Positions 52,262-63,963 of a stretch of 64,000 bases of DNA are shown in pieces. The stretch lies in the NCBI GenBank assembly GCA_947471745.1, contig CANJKZ010000083.1, forward strand, positions 346,464 through 410,463, in the 5' to 3' direction. Origin of the DNA: Closterium sp. Naga37s-1. Its lineage: Eukaryota > Streptophyta > Zygnematophyceae > Desmidiales > Closteriaceae. The stretch's first letter is position 1. Each line of letters starts with the position of its first letter. The notes beneath the pieces were generated by a model. That model saw nothing but the letters and a program-made list of their open reading frames with translations, did not search any database and was not told where the DNA came from. A program made the translations under genes and the position numbers.

Positions 52262-53097
52262 GAGGTAAGCTTGTGTGGTCAACCTATTACAAAGTACAAA
52301 ATAAAATGTAGTTAGCTCGGAAACGTATTCGACTACTCTTGGCTGGATAATAAAGGAGCCCCGCGCCTTGTGTCACCGTGGAAACTGACAGAAGCTGATT
52401 TCGAGATGTCGCGGGTGCTAGCGTCGCTATAGCTGTGGATGAGTTGGGTTGCTAGCTCCCCTTGCTGGTTTTGTACAACCGGCATTGTGCGTCTCCCGCT
52501 CTTCACTGGTAAATTCAGGTTTCGGTTTGATTGTTGTTGCGAGCCGCGACCACATGGTTTTTCCGAATCGCGCTCAGAAAAATAGCAGCGACTGTACTGT
52601 ACCGGTATTTAGTTCGACCTGCGACAGAAGCGTCCCTCACTGGCTAAAACAGTCAGGTTTCCCGTCAGGCACATTTTGTGGATGGTGGTATTTCGCGAAT
52701 CGCAGGTATCAGGTGTGTATGCAGTTGTCAACCAGCCCAGTCCAGGCATAATCGTGATTGGCGAGTTGGGCTTCGGTCGCATTCTTTCGCCGCTCCGCGT
52801 TTCGCTTCCTTCTCTCCTTTCGCGTTCTTTATTGGGTTTTGAGTTAATCACTATAAGGAAATTTCCCCTTTCCTTACCTTGCGCCCCTCCTTACCAAGTA
52901 CACGACTATTCCCGCAAACATTACCCAACAATAAATCGTTACCACTAGCGACACTCGCCACTGTTCACATAGCGACCCAACCTCACGGCTCGGTTGGTAA
53001 TCCGCGCTCCAGCCTTCCGCCTCGACAATTCCCAACCTCGGCGCCGGGCCCGTCGCGCACCCCACATTTCGCTCGTTACCGTTACGACGCTAGTTCG
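52262..53097. other. Upstream region of the root-cap gene, no gene seen
   Basis: It includes the presumed promoter of the minus-strand root-cap gene (to ~52450) and, further right, probable LTR sequence of the fragment ending at 53696. I cannot place the left LTR boundary. Confidence 0.35.
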
Positions 53098-53696
53098 CTA
53101 TATAACATCCGCTAATTCCTTCGCTCAATGTACTGTTTTGCTTCGATGGTGAAATCTTCGTTCACTCACTCAATTGCACTTGTAACACTTGGTATTTAGA
53201 GCCACGACCCTTTTCAACAGCGCCCACACCTTTGCTTCCCGAATTATCGCAGTATTTGGGGGGATAGACGTCCGTCAGCAACCAAGCACATCTGCTCGTG
53301 TGCTCTCTCGTAAGCACACTCAGCGACGACATAGTCTCTCGCTGAGCTAGCTCGGCACCCCCGCCATGGACGAATCCTGCCGAATTCCTCTCGCGACATT
53401 GACATAGGAGCGACTCGACGAACAAATGCGCCAACTCGAGGAGTCTTTGAAATCGCGACGCTCACGGCGGAACGTGACTCCGTGCGACAACAGTCAACGA
53501 TGAACGCACCGGCATCAGCAAAAAAAAAAATGTAATTGCACAAACTGAAGAGCACATTGTCATCTCATCCGGGACACCATTGCAACACGACACCGTGGAA
53601 CAGCGATCTGCCGCAATTAGTGATGGCTCCTCCCAATCTATGCCGGACATGGAGAGAACCAGGGAGGCATCGGGCGGGAACACACCTTGCGGAGAA
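53098..53696 (+). mobile_element. Ty3-like retrotransposon fragment: LTR end, primer site, gag start
   Basis: CTATATAAC at ~53098 could be the LTR TATA box. The LTR ends CTTGTAACA at 53187 and is followed by TTGGTATTTAGAGCCACGA, a primer-binding-like site. A gag start MDESCRIPLATLT is at 53366 with a stop at 53405; EIATLTAERDSVRQQ follows in another frame and parallels EIAALTAERTSPQND of the remnant at 14605-15468. The fragment is cut at 53696/53697 by the 3' LTR of copia element 7. Confidence 0.55.
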
Positions 53697-54098
53697 TGTT
53701 AGAATAAGGATCCTTGGATAAAATAAGTCTGCAAGAGTTGGTAGCGGAAGTCTTGTAGTAGTAGTAGGAACCTTGTGCATAGTCAATGTAAATGACAAGA
53801 TTGGTTAAAAAGAAAACATTGCACACATATAAATATATCCTAGCTAGCCATGTACTCTAAGAGGTACATTCCCTTATTAACTATAATGCAATGCTACAGT
53901 GCTAGTGATCCTTGCAATTCCTTCGCTGGTAACCGTTCGGTCCTGGTCAGTCAACAGTCGCGACAATTGACTTGCGACTGTTGACCTGCGTGCCTTATAT
54001 TGGCTAACGCATACTGCTGCTGTTGTTGTTCGGTAGTAGCAGGTGCGTTACTGCTGCACCTTCGGGAATGCTTAAGTAATTCCCTGCTTTGTCCAACA
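53697..54098 (-). repeat. 3' LTR of copia element 7
   Basis: On the minus strand the purine tract GCAGGGGAG is followed by TGTTGGACAAAGCAGGG, the usual copia junction. The repeat ends ATTCTAACA at 53697, giving 402 bp with TG...CA ends. The partner LTR is outside the window. Confidence 0.7.
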
Positions 54099-57000
54099 CT
54101 CCCCTGCATTCCTGGAGGTGCGCCACGTGGCTCTTCTTGACGACTCCGCACAGGTCCGTGCAGTACTGGAATTTCTGACTTGGTAGTTTCTTCGTCAGAA
54201 AGTTGGCTGATATCTCGCCAGTTGGGCAGTAGGTAAGCTGGACCTTGCCCTTGTCGATATCGTCCTTGACGAAGAAGTAACGGAGGGCGATGTGTTTCGT
54301 GCGATTGACGAAGACGGGCTTGTTTGCGATCTTGATCGCGCCCTGGTTGTCACACAGTCGCTTGAATGACCCATTCATCGCCATCTTTGTATCCTGTAGG
54401 AGCTCCGTAAGGTAGAGTGCTTTGCGAACTGCTGCACTTGCTGCGATGAGATCAGCTTCTGCTGACGAGACCGCGATGAGCTTCTACTTCTGTGAGTTCC
54501 AGGAGATGATTCCCGCAGGTTCGAGCTTGAAAATAAATCCCGTGCGGAACCTCATGTTGTCTGCGTCCCCTGCGTGGTCAGCATCCACGCAGCTAGTAAG
54601 CTGTAGGTTAGCCGTTAGATTCGCTTTGTAGGTGAGGCCGACGTCGGGAGTGGAGATGAAGTACTGTTGGGCGCGTCGTAGGTCCGCCATGTTCTTCCTT
54701 TCAGGTCGGCGTAGGTACTGGGTGAGCTGGCTAGCGGCGTACGATAGGTCCGGGCGGCATGTGACAGCGGAGCTGCTGGTAGAGGCGGTGGTCAGCAGCG
54801 GATCGTGGGGTGGTATCGGTTTCGTGGTTAGGAGGAGGGACGCGGAAGGGAGTGGTGAGACCAATGGGAGCGATGCCGAGCTTTTTGGCGAGCGTCTCGG
54901 CGTACTTCGCGGTGGACGTGGATCGTGTCGGCCGTCTGTGTCACGTTGAGTCCAAGGAATTGGGTGACATTGTGGTTCACAGTCTCCTCAAGCTTCTGCT
55001 TGATGTCGCTCTCGAAGCGATCAAGCAGCTCCACGTTGTCCACGGTGTAGAGCAGGTCGTCCACATAGGCGACGAGCAGAATGAAACTGCCGCGGGACTC
55101 GAGCCGGTACATCCCCTGGTCGTGGGGCAGCTGCTGGAACCCGAGCTCGATGAGCACCGTGTGGAGGCACCTTCTGCCACAGGCGCGGTGCCTGCTTGAT
55201 TCAGTAGAGGAACTTCTGGAGGAGGCACACGGCATCGCTGTCCTCCTCGAATGCGTGCGGCTGCTCGACATAGATGATTGCGTCGACGATCGCGTACAGG
55301 AATGCATTCGACACGCCGATCTGGCGGAGTGGGCGCTGCTTTATTGCTGCAACACAGATGAGGATTCGCACGGAAGTGTGACGTCCGACAGGTGCGAAGC
55401 TTTGTCATAATCTACAAATTGGGTTTGTTTGGAGCCGCGAACTACCCAGCGTGCCTTGTATTCGTCGATGGCGCCGTCTGCGAGAGTCTTGATTCTGAAC
55501 ACCCATTTTCCTTTGAGAATTTTCCTCCCCTTTGTGTGTCGGCGTGGTACCAGCTTCCATGTTCCGCGCCTCTTGAGTGCAGCGACTTCAGCGGCCATGG
55601 CTGCTCTCCATTTCTCGGCATCGGGTCCCTGCAAGGCCTGGCGTACAGTGGTGGGCTCGACGAGCTGCTGGTTACAACAGATGGCGACGGCGAGGCCGAG
55701 GATGCGAAGTCCGGTGAGGTTGGTTTCGGCTGCGTCGGTTACTTCGACCACGTCGTTGTCATCGCCAGGGATGTCGCGAATGGTGTCACGAGAGGGATTA
55801 TGGTTGGGGTCTTCTTCCATGGGTGAGTGCTTTTTTTTACTTGCATAATCGTGCTGTGCTTGTAGTGCTTCGTGTTGATGAGATTCAGTTGGGAAGAATG
55901 TTGCTGTGCCGAACTCCTCCATAACAGGTACGGAGGGTGCCTCTCCTGCGGTTGGTTCAACTGGCTGTTCTCCTGCCATGTCAACCTCGTCCTGATCACT
56001 TGCGTAGCTGTGCTGTCCCTGGAAGATGTTGTCTGGTTCGTTTTGTGCATTGCGGTGCTGTCCGTACAGTGGCAGGGTCAGCCTTTCGTAGAAGATGCAG
56101 TCACGTGAACGCGTGACTTGGTGGGTGGCGAAGTCGAGAATAGTCCAAGCATGGTACCCCGGTTCGATGCCGAGGTGGATGCCCCAGCGTGCGCGATCTT
56201 CAAATTTTCCAGTCCGAGCAGTGTGGGGGCGGTACTGTACCATACACCCGAAAACCCGAAGCATGCGCGCGTCCGGATTTTTTGCTGTCCACTCCTTGAA
56301 AGGTGAGGTGTTGTTGGGCAAGGCGTTTGAAGAGAGCATGTTGTGGAGGCGTACAACATGCGCCATCGCGAAAGGCCAATAGATGGTTGGCACGGCTGAC
56401 TGCTTCATGAGATCTCACATTTTTTTCGCGAGGCTCCTGTTGGTTCTCTCCGCCAATCCCTGCTGTTCGTGAGCATAGGGGAGGGAAATCATCCGCTGGA
56501 TCCCCTCCTCCGCACATAGGTTTTTGAAGTCCCCTATCTGGTACTCCAGTGATCCGTCTGTTTGGAAGGCTTTCAACTTCTTGCCTTCGCTCTGTGTTTC
56601 CGCCATTTTCAGCCACAGTAGAAGCAGTCGTACGCGACGTGGCGATTAGAGACGTTTGCAGCCCAGACGAAGCGTGTGCCAGCATCGATGAATGTGATTG
56701 TGTACTGCTCCCCTTTTAGTCCTTTCGCCGTGAGCACCGTTCAACTCTGTCGAGGGGTTCGTACCGTTCAACTCCAGGTATCTTCGCAGCGAAGGGAGTG
56801 TGACGCAGCGCGGCCACTGGACAGACGGTACAGTTGGGTAAGTCGTCCTTTGGCTTGAGCAATTTTCCGTCGAGCAGCAACAGTGCGTCTTCCGCGAACA
56901 CCTTGGCTTTAAAGTAGCGGTTGAGCACCTCAATTGATGGATGTCCGAGTCGTTTGTGCCAGATGTCGGGGTCGGCGCGATATCCCTGTGTGCGTGCATA

Positions 57001-57196
57001 GAGCTGCTTCTCTCGTGCCAATAGCGGTTTCCTTTCCCACTTCGTCCGCGGGTACTTCCGGGACAAGGGCTTCACCTGCTGCCGCGCGAAGAGGTTCCAG
57101 TTTCGCTCTGTGGTACACTCCGCTGGAATCGCCGATGGTTGGTGTCAATCGTCACGGGAAGCTCCAACGGCCCTTTCGGAGGTGGCGGCGTGATTC
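54004..57196 (-). pseudogene. Copia pol of element 7 (integrase, RT, RNase H), frameshifted
   Basis: GAG-pre-integrase DIWHKRLGHPSIEVLNRYF lies at 57075-56716. Integrase has FQTDGSLEYQIGDFKNLC (the usual DxGGEF is altered) and AHEQQGLAERTNRSLAKKM, continuing from 56408 with HNMLSSNALPNNTSPFKEW and MLRVFGCMVQYRP. RT has GKWVFRIKTLADGAIDEYKA, then a frameshift and VAYVDDLLYTVDNVELL. RNase H has LTSCVDADHAGDADNMRF and KRLCDNQGAIKIANKPVF to a C-terminus overlapping the LTR. Several frameshifts and stops separate these blocks. Confidence 0.8.
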
Positions 57197-57327
57197 TGTC
57201 AGAATGAGAACGAAGGAAATGATTGAACTAGCAAGCAGGTGGGTACAAGTAGGAAACCTAAAAGTGTTGTACCCTATATTGACTACCCCACTACAGCCTA
57301 CACAGACTATGTCATATATGTTTGACA
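57197..57327 (-). repeat. 3' LTR of copia element 6
   Basis: 131 bp; minus strand TGTCAAACATATATGACATA to CTCATTCTGACA. It is identical to 62866-62996 at every base I compared. Confidence 0.95.
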
Positions 57328-57496
57328 CACCCCCATAGGCAAAGTGGGGGAGAACAAGAGGTCACAAGACCGGTCAAGAAAGGCAAAGCAAGCTCAAGGT
57401 GGATCACGATGTCACCACGCATTCCGAGCACAAGCAAATGGCCACAAGGCCAGTTCACATGCAGAGTTATATAAAGGAGAACAAGCAAGACAGTGA

Positions 57497-60400
57497 TCAC
57501 AACCTAGCAAGTGTAAGCATGCAGGTATATGTATAGAGATCACAGTACAAGCAGACTCCAGAAGTAAGCAAGTGAGGCACAGTAGGCACAAGGCCTAGAA
57601 CAGTACAGAAACGCTGATGATCACAAGGCTGAAGTGCCTTGGTGAAGACATCAGCTGTGTTGGCCCGAGTGGCCACGTAAGCAAGACGAAGCTGACCACG
57701 CTGCTGCAACTCTCGAGCAAGGAAGTAGCGCAGAGCGATGTGCTTCGTTCTGTGCTCCAGTCTGTGCTCCTGACACAAGGCAATCATGGCTTTTTTGTCG
57801 ACGTACAGCACTAGAGGAGAACGAGGTGGCTCTCCCAGGTAGGTCAGCAGGTAGGTGAGCCAGCGTAACTCCTGTGCAGCCATGGCCCCTGCGTAGATCT
57901 CAGCTTCACAGCTGGAGCTGAGAACAGAAGACGAGCGGGTAGACCGCCAAGAAACAGAGCCAGAACCAAGACTGAAGGTGTAACCCTGTGACGACCGCTG
58001 CGTAGCCAAGTCATCAGCCCAAGAAGCGTCTGCGTGACCAGTGAGGACAACTCGAGCCGGTCCTTCAAGCACGAGCCCCATGCCCGACGTACTGCACAAG
58101 TAGCGCAACACCCTCTTAGCGGCATCCATGTGCTCCTTCCTGTGTTGGCCAGGAGCGACATAGCGTGCTAGGATGCTAAGAGGGTAGGCTAGGTCAGGTC
58201 GAGTGCAGGTCATCAGGTACATGAGGCAGCCCACAAGCTCTGGATACGGGCCACTCGGCTCTACGGACTCGTCCGAAGGTGGAGGTGAGAGCGAGTGACC
58301 GGTAGGCAGAGGAGTGGACTGTGGCGAGGAGTACGTGAAGCGGAAGCGCTGAAGGACCTGCTGCACAATGTGTGACTGAGTCAGGGTAATGGTGCGCTGT
58401 GCTCTGTCCCGGGTGATCCGCAAGCCAAGATAGCTTGTCAGCTCACCCAGGTCTGTGCACGTGTGTCTCTTCTGCAGCTCCGACTTCACGTGGGCGAGTG
58501 CCTCAGTGTCAGAAGTAGCAAAGACCAAGTCGTCTACGTACACGAGACCGTAGACTGGCCGCCGGAGGCTCCACTGGGTACCAGCAGGAAACGACCCAGT
58601 GAAGCCAGGTGGGCGGCGCAGCCAGATCTCCTCGTGCAGGCTGCCCTGTAGGAAAGCAGTGCTGAAGTCAAGAGAGTGAAGCTCGTAGTCACGCTGGGCA
58701 GCGACGTGCAGCAGAACCCGAAGAGTGGTCATCTTCGGGGTAGGGGAGAAGGTCTGGAAGAAGTCAACTCCCTCTCGCTGACTGAAGCCTCGTGCAACGT
58801 AACGCGCCTTGAAGACAGGCGGAGAACTCGGCGGCCGCTTCACCCTGAAAATCCACATGCCACTGACGATGTTCGCCCAAGGTGGGGGAACCTCGTCGAC
58901 GTAGGTGCCTGTGGACTTCCAGGAAGCCATCTCTGTGTCCATGGCTGTCTGCCACTGAGAGGAGTAGGGACCCTCTATCGCCTCTGCGTAAGAGCGCGGG
59001 GTCGGGATGTCTGGTGCATCCGGGTCTCCCTCAACGGCAATCAGCATGGACACGAGATGAGGTAAAGCAGCGGCAAAGCACTCAAACTCCTCCTGTCGGT
59101 CCTCAAGGACGTCCGTGCTAAGAGCACCCTCACCCCCGACGGACGGAGGACAGACAGACTCAGACTCAGCAACAAGACTAGTAGCGTAGTCTAGACGACA
59201 GGCGGCAGCAAAGTCAACAAGCTCAGCAACAAGAGCAGACGCAGCAGTGGACTCAAACGAAGGGTCAGTGACAAAAGTCCCTTGTTGGAGGACAGCAGTG
59301 GACTCAAACGAACAGCACGAGAGGAAAGCTTGTCCGCGGAAGTATCGCGGACAAAAGCTCGAGATCCCCAGACACGGTACACAGACGCATCGCCAACCTT
59401 CCCCGTCCACCGCAGTGTAGGTGTGGTCTCCGGCAAGGAGACACGAGGCTGAAGGTTGATCTGATGCGCAGCGTACTGAACCGCGAACGACCACAGAAAA
59501 TGGGGAGCAGCCGCATGGATCATGGACGTACGAGCGACGTCCATGACCATACCAATGCGGCGCTCAGCAATCCCATTCTGCTGTGGGGAGGCCGGAAGCG
59601 TGAACGTTTGGCGGATGCCCTCCGCACGACGAAAAGCCCTCAAAAGGTCGGAGGAAAACTCACCACCTCTGTCTGAGTGCAGACGCAGAACAGGAAAGTC
59701 CGAGCCGAAACTCTCTCTGAGCTGGAGACGAGCAGCGCGGATCCAATCGATCAACACCTCAGTGACCTCACCCTTGCGGCGCAAGGGGAAGACTGTGGTG
59801 TAACTCGAGTAGTCGTCAACGACCAGCAGGAAGTAACGCTCGTGACCCTGTCCACGGACGCGGGCTGGGCCCCACACGTCCATGTGGAGAGTCTGCAGAG
59901 GAGCCTTTGTCGGAGGAAACTCGGAGGAGTGAGGAGAGGTGCGCTGCCGGCCCTCAACACAAGGAACACAGGTAGGGGCAGGCCCCGGAGGAAGGGGAGG
60001 GAGGGACGGGGGGAGACCTGAGACAAGGAAACCGGAGGCCATACCTCGAAGACGAGGCAGGGAGGGGTGACCAAGGCGGTGGTGCCAAAGGAGAGTCTCG
60101 TGCGACAGAGGGCGACACGAGCAGGGGGCAGACGCCGGACTAGACCTGGACGCAGCAGCAAACACCTGACCAGACGCGGCTACCTGACCGGACGAAGTAA
60201 CAGGAGGAGACGCAGTAGTCAGTGTATACAGGCTCGACCCAGGCCGACGGGTGAACGTGGCCAGGTGGCGGCCCGTCCGAGAGCAAGTGCAGTGGGTCAC
60301 ACGCTGACCTCCAGGGATGAACTGGTCAACCCACACGTCCTGGAGGTCAGCTCCACTCACCAAGTTCGTAGAGAACGAGGGGAGGTTGAGTCCCGACAGC

Positions 60401-62048
60401 AAGCCCGACGGGGCCGCAGGACACGGTAAAACCGTGGAGGAGTGCGCAAGGACTGGGCCCCCAGAGGGGTCAGCCAGGGAGACTGCAACAGGCCGACTGA
60501 GCGGCGTGAGTGTGGTGCTGTCGCGAAAGAAAGAGCGCGAAGCACCTGAGTCAAGTGTGAAAGTGTGCAAGGCCTCAGTAGGTGCAGTACCAGAGAGAGA
60601 AGACTCACCAGCACCTGGAGCAGCAGACTCACTAGTACCTGGAGCAGCAGACTCACTAGCACCTGGAGCAGCAGACTCACTAGCACCTAGAGCAGCAGCC
60701 TCAATGCCCGGGTCGGGCGGAACACACAGGTAACAGTCACCCTCAGCACTATCAGTCACAGCATACATGGCAGCAAGGATAGCATCGAAATCAAGATCAA
60801 AGATAGCAACATTCTGCTTAAGCAGATCACCTCAGCGAGGGAGCTCAGCGCCGTCAGGAAACTGGGCACGCCAGGCGTCAGTCAGGCGACCAAAGCAGCG
60901 CTGCGAAGTGTGCGGCAGTCCGTACGTCTCTCCACGGCGCCCGCCTGTGCGAAGGACGTAAGTGCAGGGACCAACACCCCCAGCCCTCCCACGCCCAGCG
61001 TACCACTCACGAAGCTGCTGGGGCGAAAGGGTCTCACGGGAACGCGGCTGCTGCTGGCGCTGGCTACCGCCAAAGCCTCCACGCGGTGCGGTACCACCTC
61101 GGCCAGCACCACCACCGCCTCCACCCCACCGCCGCTGCCGCTGCCTCCACCACCTCCACTGCCGCCCCCACTCCCGCCACCACCCCCACCGTCACCGCCA
61201 CCCCCTCCGCCCCCTCCACCGCCTCCACCGCCGCCCCCTCCGTCCCATCCACCACCCCTGCCCCCCTTGCCCTTGCTGTTGCGGCGTCTCCCACTAGGAG
61301 CAGACGCAGCCCCGACCTCCTCAGTGCCAACGAGGTCGACAGCAGCAGCAAAAGCAACAGAGGGGAGAAGGGGGACGGGGGAGCACCCCTCAAAGAAAGG
61401 GGCGCGAGGGTCGCCGCGAGAAGCACCTACAGCAACAATACTCTTCTCAGCTGCAGTAAGGCGCTCCTCAAGCAGGTCGACGGTGAGCTCAGTGGGGCAA
61501 AGGGAGAGAAAGTGGTCCCTGACTGAAGAGAGGGAGTCAGGGAGACGGGTGACTAGGTAGTAGAGAGTGATGTACATGGGGGGGGGGTTCTTGGCACAGA
61601 ACTTAGTGGGAAGCGCAGCGCGGTAGCGGGTGTCACTAGTGCGGAGGTGAGTAATGAGGTCAGCGACTGTGGCAAAGGCAGCAAGGTCAGGGAACAGGTA
61701 CGGCAGCATGAGGCGGCTGAGGGCAGCAGTGGCAGGGGAGGAGTAGCGCGCGACAACAACGTCATACAGAGACTTAGCAGTCTTGTACTGGCCAAAGTGT
61801 GCGCGCTCAGCAGACGGCAGGTGACTGCGAACAGCAAGACGAGCAACAGCGTCACGAGTAGTCCACTGCGAGCGAACCGTACTGTCAGCAGTGGCAGCAG
61901 GTGCAGGAGAGACACCGGACGTGTGATCGAACAGGGAGACTCCGTCCTTGAAGTCGCACTGGAGAAAGAGCTGTAGGTCGTCTACCTAAACCTCGAAGTC
62001 AACAGCACGACCCTCAGCATCAAAGGTAAGAACAGTAGGACTAGCCAT
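57497..62048 (-). pseudogene. Copia gag-pol of element 6, two stops and two deletions
   Basis: Gag starts at the ATG 62048-62046 (MASPTVLTFDAEGRAVDFEV) and meets a TAG at once (61986-61984) where element 5 has Trp. A second stop (TGA near 60831) again replaces Trp, in the LPRW-type motif. The knuckle-like motif has lost its second Cys (ETYGLPH). Protease LDSGASRSFF and integrase LHSDRGGEFSSD are intact. At ~59330 about 1.5 kb of integrase end and linker (element 5 positions ~43950-45440) is gone, with a repeated GTTTGAGTCCACTGCTG at the join. Within RT, 43 codons between RRPVYG and LVYVDDLVF are deleted in frame, with short homology at the break. RNase H (YVDKKAMIAL for YVDNKAM) is otherwise open to 57497. 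Confidence 0.9.
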
Positions 62049-62850
62049 AGTGGCAGAAGCAGCAGTAGCAGCAGTAGCAGCAGGGGCAGGGCAGTGCGGC
62101 TCAGTAGGGTGGCGCGGCTCGGTAGGGCGGCGCGGCTAGACTGGGCGGCGCGGCTCGGCTGGGCGGCGCGGCTCGGCTGGGCGGCGCGGCTCGGCAGGGC
62201 GGCGCGACTCGGCTGAGCGGCGCGGCTCGACTGGGCGGCGCGGGTGCTTACCAGGGGCGGGTGCTGGGCAGGGCCGCAGCTGGTGATTAGGTCAGGGCCG
62301 CGACGGGGGCGGCAGCAGAGCAGGGCCGCGACTGGGCGGCGGTAGAGCAGGGCCGCGACTGAGGTGGCTGCAGGGCAGGGCCGCGACGGTGAGGCCGCGA
62401 CGGCGGCTGCAGGTGCGTCGGCGGTAAGGCAGGGCCGCGACAGGTGCTGCAGGCGCGGAGGCAGCTGCAGGGCAGGGCGCGACAGCGGGGCCGCTACGGT
62501 GGCAGCAGGCGCGTCGGCGGAGACGGGAGGGCCGCGACAGCGGTCAGGGGCCGCGACTTGGGGCGGCAGGGCAGGGCCGCGACGTAGGGCGGCAGGGCAG
62601 GGCCGCAACTTAGGGCGGCAGGAGAGGGCCGCGACGGGCGGCAAAGCAGGGCCGCGACGGGCGGCGGATTAGGCCGCGACGGGCGGCGACAAGGCAGGGC
62701 CGCGACGGGCGGCTCAAGCAGGGTCGCGACAAGCGCGACAGCAGGGCAGGGCGCGCGACGGCGCAGGAGAGGCAGGCGCGATAGCACGCTTCGGGCATGA
62801 AGGAAAATCTCAGTGGTGGGCCCTAAAAAAAAACGTTCCCACGAGGGAAC
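62049..62850 (-). repeat. GC-rich leader of copia element 6
   Basis: Plus-strand repeats of GGGCGGCGCGGCTCGGCT (62105-62250) and of GGGCCGCGAC(T/G)GGGCGGC(A/G) (62270-62760) fill the space between the 5' LTR and gag. No gene is present. It has the same position as in elements 1, 2 and 5 but different repeat units. Confidence 0.75.
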
Positions 62851-62865
62851 CTGCTCAGAATACCA

Positions 62866-62996
62866 TGTCAGAATGAGAACGAAGGAAATGATTGAACTAG
62901 CAAGCAGGTGGGTACAAGTAGGAAACCTAAAAGTGTTGTACCCTATATTGACTACCCCACTACAGCCTACACAGACTATGTCATATATGTTTGACA
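62866..62996 (-). repeat. 5' LTR of copia element 6 with primer-binding site
   Basis: 131 bp, identical to 57197-57327, followed on the minus strand by TGGTATTCTGAGCAGG. GATTC flanks its outer side. Confidence 0.95.
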
Positions 62997-63963
62997 GATT
63001 CTTGGGCGACGATCTTCTGGCTGACTGATTCCCCCTTCTTCGAAGTCGATGTCGCCGATTGATGCTCCCCTTGTCTCGAAGCGGAGGTAGTTCCTTCTGT
63101 ATGTCGTGATTGGGATGAGGTGAGGTCCGTATTCGGTCAGCGATTCCTCTTCTTCTTCTTCTGGCGCCTCCTTAGTAACCTCTGGTTCTTCTTCTGTAGG
63201 TTCTTCCGTAAATTTGCCCCATCTCGTCTCCGCTTCAGCAGCATCTCCGGGGCGCGCTCCCCATCCTTCGGCCGTGTTCCAGCCGGTAGGTTGTTGAACT
63301 CTGGGCCATATTACTCGTGCCCATCCTCCAGTTGAGCTTTCGCCTCTTTCTCTTGCCGAGCTGATTCTTCGACTGCGTTTGGTTTGGTGTCCGCAGGGTT
63401 CGTGGTTGAAGCAACGGGTACCGCAAGAGAACGGAAGGTTCCATTAGGGCCTGGCTATTGATAGCCCGTCTCCTCCGGATGACTCCAATTTGGTGGCGAC
63501 GGATGTCGAGGGGGATCAAGAACGATGATGCGGTCTCTGTCGCCTATGTTCCCAGGTGAGTTGAAGTTGAGCACAAACAATCCGTTTTCGCCTTGCCGAT
63601 CAACGTTCCCCCGTGGATTAAGTGAAAATTTTCTTCGAGTGTGTGCAGTTGGACGCCACATTTCACCAGCTGATCGACTCAGAGGAGGTTGAACTGAAGT
63701 TCCGGCACGACAAGGACATCGCTGATATGGATGCAAAAGTTTGTGTCCTTCGATTCCAGTTGAATCTGCCCTCGGCTCTTCACCCGGATCGACTGGTTGT
63801 TGGCGACAGTGATTTCAACTTCGTTGAAGAGCTTCTCACTATTGAGGATGAACTTGTTGGACGAGACCATGTGCTGACCGCAGCAACTGTCCAGGTACCA
63901 CTTGTTGACGCCCTTCTTTTCCTTGGCGATGTTTGCGAGTTTTGGAGTGAGATGATGTTCCAT
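62997..63963 (-). pseudogene. Copia element 7, protease segment (upstream part of the split element)
   Basis: From the right: KWYLDSCCGQHMVSSNKFIL carries the aspartic-protease Asp but with Cys where DSG is usual. SDVLVVPELQFNLLSVDQL is the conserved end of the copia protease region. Frames then shift repeatedly through 63000. The sequence continues, after removal of 57197-62996, into the pre-integrase domain at 57190. Gag and the 5' LTR lie beyond 64000. Confidence 0.75.

Larger units (their letters stand above)
53697..57196 (-). mobile_element. Ty1-copia element 7 (third family), 3' portion; split by element 6
   Basis: This segment holds the 3' LTR (53697-54098) and the RNase H, RT and integrase sequences. 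The upstream protease segment continues at 62997-64000. The two parts are separated by a complete C1 element flanked by GATTC. The 5' LTR and gag lie beyond the right window edge. Confidence 0.85.
57197..62996 (-). mobile_element. Ty1-copia element 6 (family C1), structurally complete, 5.8 kb
   Basis: It has identical 131-bp LTRs at 57197-57327 and 62866-62996, the 5-bp duplication GATTC at 57192-57196 and 62997-63001, primer site TGGTATTCTGAGCAGG inside the 5' LTR, a GC-rich leader (62049-62850) and the purine tract CCTATGGGGGTG before the 3' LTR. It lies within the pol region of copia element 7. Its coding region is badly damaged despite the identical LTRs. Confidence 0.95.
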
